This document shows positions 25,003-34,287 of a DNA stretch of 64,000 bases, piece after piece. The first letter of the stretch is position 1; every line of letters begins with the position of its first letter. The DNA comes from Aldersonia sp. NBC_00410. GTDB lineage: Bacteria; Actinomycetota; Actinomycetes; Mycobacteriales; Mycobacteriaceae. The translations under genes were made by a program, and so were the position numbers. A model generated the notes under the pieces. The model was given only the letters and a program-made list of their open reading frames with translations. It did no database searches and was not told the DNA's origin. The stretch covers positions 496,001-560,000 of the forward strand of contig NZ_JAPENM010000003.1 in assembly GCF_026342035.1 (NCBI RefSeq), written 5' to 3'.

Positions 25003-27150
25003 ATGGCAGTCGAGCCCGAGACCGAGAGTCCCGCCCCCACCGAGGTGGCCCCGCCGGTGGCGAAGAAGGTGCCCACCGAGCGGGTACATCACGGCGACGT
25101 GGTGGTGGACGAGTACGAGTGGCTGCGGGACAAGGACGATGCCGAGGTCGTCGCCTATCTCGAGGCCGAGAACGCCTACACCGAGGCGCAAACGGAGCAC
25201 CTGAAGCCGTTGCAGGACAAGGTCTTCAACGAGATCAAGGCGCGCACGAAGGAGACCGACCTTTCGGTCCCCACCCGGATGGGTGAATTCTGGTACTACA
25301 CGCGCAGCTTCGAGGGCAAGCAGTACGCGGTCAGCTGCCGGTGCCCGATCGACGGACCGGAGGACTGGAACCCGCCGGAGCTCTCGGTCGACGTCGATAT
25401 TCCGGCTGAGCAGGTGCTGCTCGACAGCAACGAACTCGCCGAGGGCCACGACTTCTTCGCGCTCGGGGCGTTCTCGGTGAGCCACGACGGGACGCTGCTC
25501 GCGTACTCGGTCGACGTGTTGGGCGACGAGCGCTACACGATGCGCTTCAAGGACCTGCGTACCGGCGAGCTGCTGCCCGACGAGATCCCCGGCACGGCAC
25601 CGGGTGCGACGTGGGCGATCGACCACCGGCACGTGTTCTACCTGACGGTCGACGAGTCGTGGCGGCCGGACACGGTGTGGCGGCACGAGCTCGGCACTCC
25701 CCGCTCGAGTGATGCGCAGGTGTTCCACGAGCCCGACGAGCGGTACTGGGTCGGCATCGGCTCCACCCGTTCGGAGAAGTATCTGATGATCTGGGTGGGT
25801 TCGAAGATCACCTCGGAAGGGTGGATGCTCGAATCCGCCTATCCCGAAGGCGAATTCCGCGTCATCCTGCCGCGCCGCGAAGGCGTCGAGTACTCCGCCG
25901 AACACGCTGTGGTCGGCGGGGAGGATCGGTTCCTGATCCTGCACAACGACATTGTCGAGGGAGTGAAGGCCGAGAATTTCGTGCTGGCCGACGCCCCCGT
26001 GGACAACCCGTCGGACATGCGGATGCTGATCGGTCATCGCGACGATGTCCGGCTCGAGGACGTCGATGCGTTCTCGAACCATCTGGTGCTCAGCTATCGA
26101 CGAGAGGCATTGCCGCGCTTGGCAATCTGGCCGCTCACGGAATCGGGCTACGGTGAACGGCGCGAGCTGTCGTTCGACCTCGAGCTGTTTTCGGTTGGCG
26201 GCGGCGCGAATCCGGAGTGGGTGCAGCCCACGCTGCGTTTCGGCATGGGCTCGTTCATCACGCCGTCACGGGTCTACGACTATGTGCTCGAAACCGGAGA
26301 GATGTTGCTGCGCAAGGAGCAACCGGTGCTCGGTGAATTCGACGAGAGCGACTACGAACAGCACCGCCACTGGGCGCGGGCGGCGGACGGTACGCAGATT
26401 CCGATCTCGATCGTCAAGCGCAAGGGGATCACCGCACCGGCACCGCTGCTGCTCTACGGCTACGGCTCCTACGAGGCGAGCACCGATCCGGCGTTCTCGG
26501 TGGCCCGGCTCTCGCTGCTCGACCGCGGCATGATCTTCGCGGTCGCGCACGTGCGCGGTGGCGGCGAGATGGGCCGGCTCTGGTACGAGAACGGCAAGAC
26601 GCTCACCAAGAAGAACACCTTCACCGATTTCGTCGATTGTGCACGGCATCTCGTCGATGCCGGTGTCACCACCCCCGAGCATATGGTCGCCGACGGCGGC
26701 AGCGCGGGCGGTCTGCTGATGGGCGCGGTCGCCAACCTCGCGCCCGAACTGTTCGCCGGAATCGATGCGAACGTGCCGTTCGTCGATCCGCTCACCTCGA
26801 TTCTCGATCCCTCGCTGCCGCTGACCGTGATCGAGTGGGACGAGTGGGGAAACCCGTTGGCGGACAAAGAAGTATACGAGTACATGAAGTCCTACAGCCC
26901 GTACGAGAATGTCGAGGCGAAGGATTACCCGGCAATTCTGGCGATCACGAGTATCAACGACACCCGGGTGCTGTACGTCGAGCCGGCGAAATGGGTGGCG
27001 CGACTGCGCGCGCACAAGACCGGCGATTCGCAACTGTTGCTCAAGACCGAGATGAGCGCCGGACACGGCGGGGTGAGCGGCCGCTATGCGAAGTGGAAGG
27101 AAGTCGCCTTCGAGTTCGCCTGGATCCTGGATACCGCGGGCGCAGTCTGA
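25003..27150 (+). CDS. ptrB: oligopeptidase B (S9A prolyl oligopeptidase family)
   Basis: 715 aa. N-terminal seven-bladed propeller domain (about 80-440) after VHHGDVVVDEYEWLRD, then the catalytic alpha/beta-hydrolase domain with Ser567 in GGSAGG, Asp653 in INDTRV and His688 in GHGGVSG. PtrB cuts after basic residues in short peptides in the cytoplasm. In M. tuberculosis the equivalent is split in two open frames (ptrBa/ptrBb, as I recall); here it is intact. ATG 25003 is favoured over GTG 24994 by the -10 placement. It follows purC as in mycobacteria. Confidence 0.94.
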   Translation: MAVEPETESPAPTEVAPPVAKKVPTERVHHGDVVVDEYEWLRDKDDAEVVAYLEAENAYTEAQTEHLKPLQDKVFNEIKARTKETDLSVPTRMGEFWYYTRSFEGKQYAVSCRCPIDGPEDWNPPELSVDVDIPAEQVLLDSNELAEGHDFFALGAFSVSHDGTLLAYSVDVLGDERYTMRFKDLRTGELLPDEIPGTAPGATWAIDHRHVFYLTVDESWRPDTVWRHELGTPRSSDAQVFHEPDERYWVGIGSTRSEKYLMIWVGSKITSEGWMLESAYPEGEFRVILPRREGVEYSAEHAVVGGEDRFLILHNDIVEGVKAENFVLADAPVDNPSDMRMLIGHRDDVRLEDVDAFSNHLVLSYRREALPRLAIWPLTESGYGERRELSFDLELFSVGGGANPEWVQPTLRFGMGSFITPSRVYDYVLETGEMLLRKEQPVLGEFDESDYEQHRHWARAADGTQIPISIVKRKGITAPAPLLLYGYGSYEASTDPAFSVARLSLLDRGMIFAVAHVRGGGEMGRLWYENGKTLTKKNTFTDFVDCARHLVDAGVTTPEHMVADGGSAGGLLMGAVANLAPELFAGIDANVPFVDPLTSILDPSLPLTVIEWDEWGNPLADKEVYEYMKSYSPYENVEAKDYPAILAITSINDTRVLYVEPAKWVARLRAHKTGDSQLLLKTEMSAGHGGVSGRYAKWKEVAFEFAWILDTAGAV

Positions 27151-27170
27151 GGCGAGGCGGGGGCCGGTAC

Positions 27171-27833
27171 TCAGGCGGAGGCGGGCGCGCCTGCGGGTTT
27201 GCCGTCGGCCGGGACGAGGACGGCCAGCAGCACCGAAGTGAGCACGTCGGCGAGTTCCTCGATCGGTGGCCTGGACTCGTGGGTGATCCAGTGGTGGATC
27301 AAGCCGTTGACCGCGCCGATCACCGCGGCGGTCGCGAGTTCCGAGTTACCTACTGCGTTCGGTTCGGTGCCGCCGACGGACGTGATCAGTTCGGTGATCA
27401 GTTTCGCCCACTGGCCACGAACCGCATCGCGGTGCGCCTCGACCCGGTCGCTGACACCGACTATTTCGACGAACGCGACGCGTGCGCGCCGGTTCTCCCG
27501 GCCGACCGCGTCGATATAGGCGGCCATCGCCACGCGCACTGTCCCCGGCAGATCGTCGGCTTCGGCGTCGGCGACCGCCGCGACGACGGAGTCTCTGGCC
27601 TGCTGCTGTATCGCATCGTAGGTGTCGAGTAGGAGATCTTCCCGGCTGTCGAATAGCTCGTAGAACTGCCGGCGCGACAACCGAGCAACTCTGCAGATTT
27701 CTGTGACCGTGCTTGCCGCATAGCGCTTTTCGCCGAACACCTCGATGGCAGCGGAGATGAATTGTCGACGTCTTTCGTCCAGTCGGTCGACGACGAGTCG
27801 GCCGCCGTAGGTCCGCTCGCGGGAGGCGTTCAC
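27171..27833 (-). CDS. TetR family regulator, divergent from lipase
   Basis: 220 aa. HTH region DERRRQFISAAIEVFGEKRYAASTVTEICRVARLSRRQFYELFDSREDL (about 18-66) is a classical TetR domain. Ligand domain of usual length. GTG 27833 gives an HTH near residue 18; the longer frame to 27917 would run through both palindromes and is less likely. The divergent neighbour is a secreted lipase and two palindromes lie between them, so autoregulation plus lipase control is probable. Confidence 0.85.
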   Translation of the reverse strand: MNASRERTYGGRLVVDRLDERRRQFISAAIEVFGEKRYAASTVTEICRVARLSRRQFYELFDSREDLLLDTYDAIQQQARDSVVAAVADAEADDLPGTVRVAMAAYIDAVGRENRRARVAFVEIVGVSDRVEAHRDAVRGQWAKLITELITSVGGTEPNAVGNSELATAAVIGAVNGLIHHWITHESRPPIEELADVLTSVLLAVLVPADGKPAGAPASA

Positions 27834-27862
27834 CCGGCCGACTTTAGTCGCCCGCCATTGTG

Positions 27863-27879
27863 CGACGTGTGTCACGTCG
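27863..27879. promoter_or_regulatory. palindrome 1 between TetR and lipase genes
   Basis: CGACGTG-TGT-CACGTCG, perfect 7-bp arms, 30 bp from the TetR start. Candidate operator. Confidence 0.5.
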
Positions 27880-27897
27880 GCTAAGCTCCTCGCCAAT

Positions 27898-27917
27898 GTG
27901 AGACGTGGTAGTCTCAC
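27898..27917. promoter_or_regulatory. palindrome 2 between TetR and lipase genes
   Basis: GTGAGAC-N6-GTCTCAC, perfect 7-bp arms, 19 bp before the lipase ATG and overlapping the expected promoter. Good candidate for TetR repression of the lipase. Confidence 0.6.
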
Positions 27918-27935
27918 TTATCCGGGGAGATGGCC

Positions 27936-29360
27936 ATGACATTGTCGAAGAGTTCGGGGCGGCTCGGTCGATCGGTCGCGGTGGTGGTCGCGCTGGTACT
28001 GCCGATGACACTCGCAGTGGGCGTCGCATCCGCGGTGCCCGTTGAGCACGCGGAGGTGAATGTCGCGCCCGCGCTGCCGTTCCCGGTACCACCGAGCCCG
28101 CCGGAATTCGACCCGGCTTTCTACGCGCCGCCCTCGAGCGAATACGCACCGATGACTCCGGGCGACATCATTGCCGCTCGACAGGTCAATGTGGCCAATT
28201 ACAGTGTCGTCCCGGTCAATGTGGATGCCTGGCAGTTGTCGTATCGCAGCACCGATAGCCGTGGCGAGCCGATCGCCGCGGTGACGACCGTGCTGAAGCC
28301 GCGCGGGCCGGCGAAAGATGGCGCGCGCAAGCTTGTTTCGTTCCAGATCGGCGAAGACTCACTGGCCAGGTACTGCGCGCCGTCCTATGGGTTGCAGCTG
28401 GCCTCGGTGCCGAGTCCACTCACCGGGTCGGCAACGGTGTCGGTGGAGTTCATCGAGATACAGGCAGCGCTGGCCCAGGGTTGGGCGGTGTCGGTGCCCG
28501 ATTATCAGGGACCGAATTCGGCATATGGCGCTGGACCACTGGGCGGACGACTGACCCTGGACGGTGTGCGGGCCGCGCAGCGGTTCGCACCACTCGGACT
28601 CCCGGGTGTCGAGACCAGAGTCGCGTTGTGGGGCTACTCGGGCGGTGCCATCGCGACCGGGCACGCGGCCGAGCTGCAGTCCTCCTACGCTCCGGAACTG
28701 AACCTCGTGGGCGTCGCGGAGGGTGGTGTGCCTGCCTCCCTCGATGCCGTGCTCAACAATGGCGGTAATGCGGCGCCCGCAGGCCTGGTGTTGGGGTCCG
28801 TGCTCGGATTGGGCCGCGAATATCCGGAATTTCAACGGTATCTGGACGAGCATGCGAATCCGTTTGGCCGCGCATTGATGGCGGTCAAGAGTCCGCTGTG
28901 CGTGACGTACCAGTCGGCGACGTTGCCGTTCCTCGATATCAAGGGCCTGCTGAATTCCCCGGGTGATCCGCTCGACGATCCGGTGGTGCGTTCGGTGATC
29001 GACCGCACCCGAATGGGCAAGGTTGCGCCCGCTGCGCCGATGTTCATCTACCAGGCCAACATGGACTGGATAATCCCTGTGGGGCAGGTGAACACGCTGG
29101 TGGAGGGCTACTGCCAGGACCCGTCGGCATCGATCGTCTACACCCGCGACCACTTCAGCGAACACCTCAGCTTGCCGGTCGCCGCCGCTCCCAGTGCGGT
29201 GCTGTGGCTGCGCGATCGACTCGACGGTGTTCCTGCGACGCCCGGGTGCACCATCAACGACGTGGGTTCGATTGCGCTTGACCAGCGCACGTGGCCGGCG
29301 TTCGTGGCGACCGTCGGAGAGGTGCTGGCGGGCCTGTTCGGCAAGCCGATCGGCGCGTAG
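27936..29360 (+). CDS. secretory lipase (LIP family)
   Basis: 474 aa. Signal peptide (residues ~8-35, VAVVVALVLPMTLAVGVASA before VP), then a secretory-lipase domain: FYAPPSSEYAPMTPGDIIAARQV, SVPDYQGPNSAYGAG, nucleophile elbow WGYSGGAIATGHAAELQ, and a C-terminal DHFSEHL carrying the likely His; one Cys pair region (PLCVTY, GYCQD). Such lipases release fatty acids from exogenous triglycerides. ATG 27936, 6 nt after GGGGAG, is preferred over ATG 27930. Controlled presumably by the divergent TetR. Confidence 0.88.
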   Translation: MTLSKSSGRLGRSVAVVVALVLPMTLAVGVASAVPVEHAEVNVAPALPFPVPPSPPEFDPAFYAPPSSEYAPMTPGDIIAARQVNVANYSVVPVNVDAWQLSYRSTDSRGEPIAAVTTVLKPRGPAKDGARKLVSFQIGEDSLARYCAPSYGLQLASVPSPLTGSATVSVEFIEIQAALAQGWAVSVPDYQGPNSAYGAGPLGGRLTLDGVRAAQRFAPLGLPGVETRVALWGYSGGAIATGHAAELQSSYAPELNLVGVAEGGVPASLDAVLNNGGNAAPAGLVLGSVLGLGREYPEFQRYLDEHANPFGRALMAVKSPLCVTYQSATLPFLDIKGLLNSPGDPLDDPVVRSVIDRTRMGKVAPAAPMFIYQANMDWIIPVGQVNTLVEGYCQDPSASIVYTRDHFSEHLSLPVAAAPSAVLWLRDRLDGVPATPGCTINDVGSIALDQRTWPAFVATVGEVLAGLFGKPIGA

Positions 29361-29369
29361 CCGGGCGGA

Positions 29370-29990
29370 TCAGACCGCCGGAGAGATCTTGCTGGCGAGC
29401 CGCGCAGCGATTTCGTCGACGTCGGGAGCGTTGCCGAAGACCTGCGTCACCATGCTCGCGCCGATGATGAGCGTCATGAGCTCGGTGGCCTCCCGGCGTG
29501 CGTCCGCCTCCGGGACTCCGGCCCGGTGCAGTTGCTCGATGAGCAGCACCATGCCCGGATTACCGAACTCGCGCCACAGCGAGTTCCGCAGATCGGGGTG
29601 GTCGCTCAGCGCGGCCATGAGACCGGGAAGTGCCGCGCGCACTTCGGGTTTTGCGAACAACTCGAGCGTGTAGGCAAAGGCGCGGCGAATCCAGTCTTCC
29701 AAGTCGGTTGCATCGGCGGTCGGCGCGTAGGCGTTCATCCAACCGAATACGGCCTCGAACACGAGGTGGGTCTTCGATGGCCAGCGCCGGTACAGGGCGG
29801 GTTTGCCGACGCCGGCGCGTTCGGCGATCGCGACCATCGTGGTGTGGTCCCAGCCGACCTCGGCGAGCAGCTCGCGTGCCGCGGCGAGGGCGGCGTCATC
29901 GATTGCCCGGCTGCGCGGTCGACCGCGTACCGGAATGCGCCGAGCGGCGGCTTGGCTCGGATTCTCATCGGCAGCGGAGGACATGGCCAT
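29370..29990 (-). CDS. TetR family regulator, divergent from SDR gene
   Basis: 206 aa. HTH with RGRPRSRAIDDAALAAARELLAEVGWDHTTMVAIAERAGVGKPALYRRWPSKTHLVFEAV (about 22-82), the type with RRWPSK recognition helix, followed by a C-terminal TetR_C domain. ATG 29990 or 29984. Convergent with the lipase gene (9 bp) and divergent from an SDR gene; the octamer CGTTACGG occurs both just upstream of this start and inside the SDR promoter, suggesting a shared regulator. Confidence 0.87.
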   Translation of the reverse strand: MAMSSAADENPSQAAARRIPVRGRPRSRAIDDAALAAARELLAEVGWDHTTMVAIAERAGVGKPALYRRWPSKTHLVFEAVFGWMNAYAPTADATDLEDWIRRAFAYTLELFAKPEVRAALPGLMAALSDHPDLRNSLWREFGNPGMVLLIEQLHRAGVPEADARREATELMTLIIGASMVTQVFGNAPDVDEIAARLASKISPAV

Positions 29991-30018
29991 TCATCGTAGC
30001 CGCTGGCCGGAATTTATT

Positions 30019-30026
30019 CGTTACGG
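30019..30026. promoter_or_regulatory. CGTTACGG box near TetR start
   Basis: CGTTACGG, 29 bp upstream of the TetR start and repeated exactly at 30162-30169. Putative TetR half-site. Confidence 0.35.
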
Positions 30027-30136
30027 GCCGTCACAGTAGTCCGGCGGGGTGCTCGACCGCTGCGTCAGTGACTATTCCGATCACTATCAGTTGCCGTATT
30101 CGCCGGTGACGACGTCGGTCGTGCGCTCCCGGACCG

Positions 30137-30169
30137 TTGACCTTATCGTTACCTACCGTTACGTTACGG
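30137..30169 (+). promoter_or_regulatory. promoter of SDR gene with GTTAC repeats
   Basis: TTGACC (30137-30142), 17 nt, TACGTT (30160-30165) form a good promoter. Three GTTAC repeats cover the spacer and -10, the last one inside CGTTACGG. A repressor bound there would block transcription. Confidence 0.5.
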
Positions 30170-30201
30170 GGACGATTTCATCGGTCGAGGAGAGTTTGGG
30201 C

Positions 30202-30984
30202 ATGGCGCAGTTACTCGAGGGCAAGACGGTCGTCGTCGCCGGGGTGGGCACGGGACTCGGCCGCGAGGTCGCGCTCGCGGCGCATCGTGACGGCGCCAAT
30301 GTGGTGCTCGGCGCACGCACGGAGTCCAACCTGAAGACCATCGCCGAAGAGATCGACCCCACCGGCGAGCGCGTTGCGTATGCCGTCACCGACATGTCCG
30401 AACAGGCCGACTGCGAGAACCTGATCAGTGTGGCCGTGAACAAGTTCGGCGCGGTCGACGCGATCACGATCGTGGCCGCGAAGGACGCCGTCTTCGGCGG
30501 CCTCGAAGGTGCCGATCTCGATGCGTGGAAAGACGTCTTCGACTTCAATGTGATCGCCACGATGCGCCTCACGCAGGCCGCCCTGCCCGAACTGAGCAAG
30601 CGCGGCGGCTCGGTCGTCCTCGTCGGTACGCAGGCGATGTTCAACCCGGCATTGCCGCAGACCGCCTACGCCGCCTCCAAGGGCGCACTGCACTCCGCGA
30701 TGTTCTCCTTGGCAAAGGAACTCGGACCGAAGAAGATTCGAGTCAACATGGTGGTGCCCACCTGGATGTGGGGCCCGAACGTCGAGTTGTACGTGTCGAT
30801 GACGGCGAAACAGCGCGGCGTGTCCGAGGAGGACGTGAAGGCCGGGATTGCGCGGAAGATGGCGCTGCGCGAGATCCCGGAGGACGGTGACGTGGCGAAC
30901 TCGGTCGTGTTCTTCGCCTCCGATCACGCCCGCATGCTCACCGGCCAGACGTTGATCGTCAACGGCGGAGAGTACTTCCGCTGA
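30202..30984 (+). CDS. short-chain dehydrogenase/reductase
   Basis: 260-aa classical SDR: nucleotide motif GVGTGLG (about 13-20), NVV, active site YAASKGA and C-terminal MLTGQTLIVNGGEYF. The position 13 residues before the catalytic Tyr, normally Ser, is Thr (VGTQAMF), an unusual change that may still serve as hydroxyl donor. Start ATG 30202 follows GAGGAGAG by 7-9 nt. Probably under the divergent TetR; the next gene is another NAD-dependent enzyme 49 bp downstream. Substrate unknown. Confidence 0.88.
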   Translation: MAQLLEGKTVVVAGVGTGLGREVALAAHRDGANVVLGARTESNLKTIAEEIDPTGERVAYAVTDMSEQADCENLISVAVNKFGAVDAITIVAAKDAVFGGLEGADLDAWKDVFDFNVIATMRLTQAALPELSKRGGSVVLVGTQAMFNPALPQTAYAASKGALHSAMFSLAKELGPKKIRVNMVVPTWMWGPNVELYVSMTAKQRGVSEEDVKAGIARKMALREIPEDGDVANSVVFFASDHARMLTGQTLIVNGGEYFR

Positions 30985-31033
30985 CCATCCGCAAAGGAAC
31001 AGCGCCGATGCTCAACACAATTCGCGGGCCGCA

Positions 31034-31978
31034 GTGAATATTCTGCTCACCGGCGCCTTCGGCAATATCGGTTCCTACGTGCTCGCGGAATTGCTGCGCC
31101 GCGAGCACACGGTGCGCTGCCTGACTCTCGACACACCGGCCGACCGCCGCCGTGCCGCGCAGTTTCCACAGCTGACCGACGTTCGGTGGGCCGACATCAC
31201 CGATGCCGATGCGGTCGAGGCCGCCGTCGACGGCATGGACGTGGTGGCGCACTTCGCCGCGCTGATTCCGCCTGGGAGCGAGGCGAATCCGGAACTTGCG
31301 CGGGCGGTCAACGTCGACGGCACCGCGAACGTGATCGCCGCGTGCCAGGCGCAGTCGGTCGCGCCGCGACTGATCTTCGCGTCCACCTTCGACGTGCACG
31401 GCGACACACTGCACAAGACACCGCCGCGGCAGATCGACGATCCACTCGAGGCGCTCGACGATTACAGCGCACACAAGATCGAGTGCGAGGCGATGGTGCG
31501 GACCTCGGGTCTTGAGTGCTTCGTGCCGCGGTTCGTCGATGTTCCGGTGATCGGACTCCGCAAGGCCGAACCGATCATGTTCGAGATCGGCCTCGCCAAC
31601 CGCATCGAGGTGCTCCATCCGCTCGATGCTGCGGTCGCGGTCGCGAATGCGCTCGACGTGGACGCGGTGTGGGGCCGGACGCTGTTCATCGGCGGTGGCG
31701 AACAGTGTCAGGTGACCTACCGGGAGTTCCTCACCCGCATCATGGGCGCGATGGGGTTGCAGCTGCCGCCCGACGGTGCGTTCGCGGACAAGCCGTATGC
31801 GACCGACTGGGTGGACACGGCGGAGAGCCAGCAGCTGTTGCGGTATCAGCAGCGCGATTTCGATGCGATCACCGCCGATATCGCGGCCCTGCTCGGAGTG
31901 CGTCGCTACCTCATGCCGGTGGTCCGCCCGTTCGTGCAGCGCTCGATGCTCAAGATGTCGCCGTACTGGGCGGGGTAG
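31034..31978 (+). CDS. NAD-dependent epimerase/dehydratase family protein
   Basis: 314-aa extended SDR. GAFGNIGSYV nucleotide motif at residues 7-16, DADAVEAAVDGMDVVAHFAA, FASTFDVHGDT and catalytic YSAHK (about 145). Such proteins modify sugar nucleotides or sterol/flavonoid-like substrates; nothing fixes the substrate here. GTG start without a clear ribosome site, 49 bp after the SDR gene, so probably the same transcript. Ends 18 bp from the convergent response regulator. Confidence 0.83.
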   Translation: MNILLTGAFGNIGSYVLAELLRREHTVRCLTLDTPADRRRAAQFPQLTDVRWADITDADAVEAAVDGMDVVAHFAALIPPGSEANPELARAVNVDGTANVIAACQAQSVAPRLIFASTFDVHGDTLHKTPPRQIDDPLEALDDYSAHKIECEAMVRTSGLECFVPRFVDVPVIGLRKAEPIMFEIGLANRIEVLHPLDAAVAVANALDVDAVWGRTLFIGGGEQCQVTYREFLTRIMGAMGLQLPPDGAFADKPYATDWVDTAESQQLLRYQQRDFDAITADIAALLGVRRYLMPVVRPFVQRSMLKMSPYWAG

Positions 31979-31996
31979 TCCGCGGACAACTCGAAC

Positions 31997-32689
31997 TCAG
32001 GATTTCCAGCGGTACCGCACCTGGGGCCGCCCGGCGTTCCCGTATTCGGTGTGCCGCGCCACGGTTCCGTCATCGGCGAGCTTCTCCAGATACCGCCACG
32101 CCGTGACCCGCGATACCCCCAGCGCCTTCCCCGCCTCGGCCGCGCCGATGCCGCCGGATGCGTCCCGAACGATCCGCGCGATCTCGTCGAAAGTGTTGGC
32201 GGCGATACCTTTCGGCGTTGTCGTGCGTTCATCGGCACTGCGTAGTACGCCCATCGCGCGGTCGATGTCGCGCTGTGACACGGCTGCTTCGCCGACCGAC
32301 AGCGACGCGCGGTACTCCGTGTAGCGGTCCAGCTTGTCCCGGAATGCGGCAAACGTGAACGGCTTGAGCAGGTAGAGCACGACGCCGTGGGCGACCGCCG
32401 ACCGCACCACCGCGAGGTCGCGCGACGAGGTGATCGCGATGATGTCGGGATTGGGTCGCAGCCCGCCGAGGGCACCGGCGAAATCGATCCCGCTCGCGTC
32501 CGGCAGACCGATGTCGAGCAGCACGAGCTCGATCGGATTGCCGGCGGCGATCGCGCCGGTCGCGATCCGCATGGCATCGCGTGCGGTGTGCGCGACGCCG
32601 ACGCACCGAAACTCCTGCAGCCTACCGAGATACGATTTGTGCGCCTCGGCGATAAGCGGCTCGTCCTCGACGATGAGCACGGAAATCAC
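31997..32689 (-). CDS. response regulator, CitB/DcuR type
   Basis: 230 aa. Receiver (1-125) with acidic pair in VEDEP, phospho-Asp in LLDIGLPDASG and Lys in LLKPFTFAAFRDK. The C-terminal part has an HTH (IGAAEAGKALGVSRVTAWRYLEKLADDG) as in CitB/DctR/DcuR regulators of citrate and C4-dicarboxylate uptake. It overlaps its kinase gene by 4 bp and sits next to dctA, so it most likely controls dicarboxylate uptake. Confidence 0.92.
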   Translation of the reverse strand: MISVLIVEDEPLIAEAHKSYLGRLQEFRCVGVAHTARDAMRIATGAIAAGNPIELVLLDIGLPDASGIDFAGALGGLRPNPDIIAITSSRDLAVVRSAVAHGVVLYLLKPFTFAAFRDKLDRYTEYRASLSVGEAAVSQRDIDRAMGVLRSADERTTTPKGIAANTFDEIARIVRDASGGIGAAEAGKALGVSRVTAWRYLEKLADDGTVARHTEYGNAGRPQVRYRWKS

Positions 32690-34251
32690 GGTGCGCCTGC
32701 GCTATTCGGGATGGTGACGACGATGGCGGCCGATGGCTCGCGAACCGCCTCGATCGTGCCGCGGTGCCGGTTGACGATCTGTCCGACGAGGGCTAGGCCC
32801 AGCCCGTGGTGCCCCGACTTCGTCGAGAACCCGCGCGACCGTGCGGCCCCGAAGGTCGCGGGGTCGAGCCCGGGCCCACTGTCGGCGACGCGGACCAGCA
32901 GTGCCGACGAGTCACGGGTGATGGTCACTTCCACCCAGCCGTCCTCGGCCAGCGCCGCGACGTCGATGGCGTTGTCGATCAGGTTGCCCACCACGCTGAC
33001 CGACTCCTGGGGGTTGAGCGGCTCAGCGGTGTCCAGCGCGGTCTCCTCGGCGACGGTGAGTTCCACGCCGCGTTCGGCTGCCTGGCTGACCTTGCCCAGT
33101 AGCAGTGCGGCCAGCGCCGGTTCGCCCACCGCACTCGTCAACCGGTCGATGAGGTGTTGGGACAGTGCGAGTTCCGCGGTGGCGAAGTCCACGGCGGCGT
33201 CGTAGCGTCCGAGTTCGACCATGGTGATCACGGTGTGCAGCCGGTTCGCCGACTCGTGTGCCTGGGCGCGCAGCGAGTCGGCGAAGCCGCGCACCGAGTC
33301 GAGTTCGCCCATCACCGACTGCAGTTCGGTGCGGTCGCGGATCGTCATCACATTGCCGATCGTCTGTCCGCCCCACTCGACCGACTCCTGGTTGACCACG
33401 AGTACCCGGCTCGGCGTCACATGCGTCTCATCGCGAATGTCGTTGTCGCCCAAGGATTGAATGGAGTCCGGGAGGTCACCGCGCGCTACCTCGCCGGTCG
33501 GCAGATCGAGCAGCCTGCGCGCCTCGTCATTGACCAGCGCTGCGCGACCGTCCGGCTCGCCGCCGCGGCCGAACACGAGCAGGCCCTCCCGAATCGAGTG
33601 CATCACCGCCTGCTGCTGCTCGTACAACGTCCGCAACTCGCTCGGTGCAAGGCCGTGGGTCTGCCGCTGCAGGCGGCGGCTCAGCAGCAGCGACCCGACC
33701 AGCGCGACCGCGATGCCGAGCCCGACGATAAGCAGGATCGTAAGCAGCTGCCGGGACACCTCGGCGCCGATGTGGGTGCGGGTGACGCCCGCCGACACCA
33801 GCGCGATCACCTCGTCGCCGTCGTATACCGGCGTCACCGCGCGGATGGATGGACCGAGCGTGCCGGTATAGGTCTCGGTGAAGGTCTCGCCGGCCAATGC
33901 CGGGTCGATGGTGCCGGTGAAAGGTTTGCCGATCAGGGTCGGGTCGGTGTGCGTGAACCGGGTGCGGTCGGGCGCCATGACCACGATGAAATCCATTCCG
34001 GTCTGTTTCCGGATCGCCTCGGTCTGCGGTTGCAACTGCGCGGTCGGATCCGCGGAGTGCACGGCGGCGGCGGTGGACGGTGCCGCAGCGAGCGTCGCCG
34101 CCACATCGGTGACCACCTCGCGGGTCGCCGCGTCGTGGTCGTGGCGCGCGTCGAGGGCAGCGAAGACTCCGCCGGCCAGGATCACGACGACCAGGACCGC
34201 CATTTGTAGTGCGAATACCTGGCGCGCAAGCGGCATATCGCGCAGGTTCAC
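32686..34251 (-). CDS. sensor histidine kinase, CitA/DcuS type
   Basis: 521 aa. TM1 (about 10-32), periplasmic-type PAS sensor (DFIVVMAPDRTRFTHTDPTLIGKPF... DEVIALVSAGVT), TM2 (about 170-192), cytoplasmic PAS with EGLLVFGRGG, a CitA/DcuS-type SPOB/DpiB-like dimer region (AQAHESANRLHTVITMVELG, His about 345) and ATPase domain (GNLIDNAIDV, DSGPGL, GHHGLGLALV). CitA-type sensors read extracellular citrate or C4-dicarboxylates. GTG start; divergent from dctA. Confidence 0.92.
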   Translation of the reverse strand: MNLRDMPLARQVFALQMAVLVVVILAGGVFAALDARHDHDAATREVVTDVAATLAAAPSTAAAVHSADPTAQLQPQTEAIRKQTGMDFIVVMAPDRTRFTHTDPTLIGKPFTGTIDPALAGETFTETYTGTLGPSIRAVTPVYDGDEVIALVSAGVTRTHIGAEVSRQLLTILLIVGLGIAVALVGSLLLSRRLQRQTHGLAPSELRTLYEQQQAVMHSIREGLLVFGRGGEPDGRAALVNDEARRLLDLPTGEVARGDLPDSIQSLGDNDIRDETHVTPSRVLVVNQESVEWGGQTIGNVMTIRDRTELQSVMGELDSVRGFADSLRAQAHESANRLHTVITMVELGRYDAAVDFATAELALSQHLIDRLTSAVGEPALAALLLGKVSQAAERGVELTVAEETALDTAEPLNPQESVSVVGNLIDNAIDVAALAEDGWVEVTITRDSSALLVRVADSGPGLDPATFGAARSRGFSTKSGHHGLGLALVGQIVNRHRGTIEAVREPSAAIVVTIPNSAGAP

Positions 34252-34287
34252 GGGGCACTCCCTCGATGTGAACTATTCGAACTCAAC

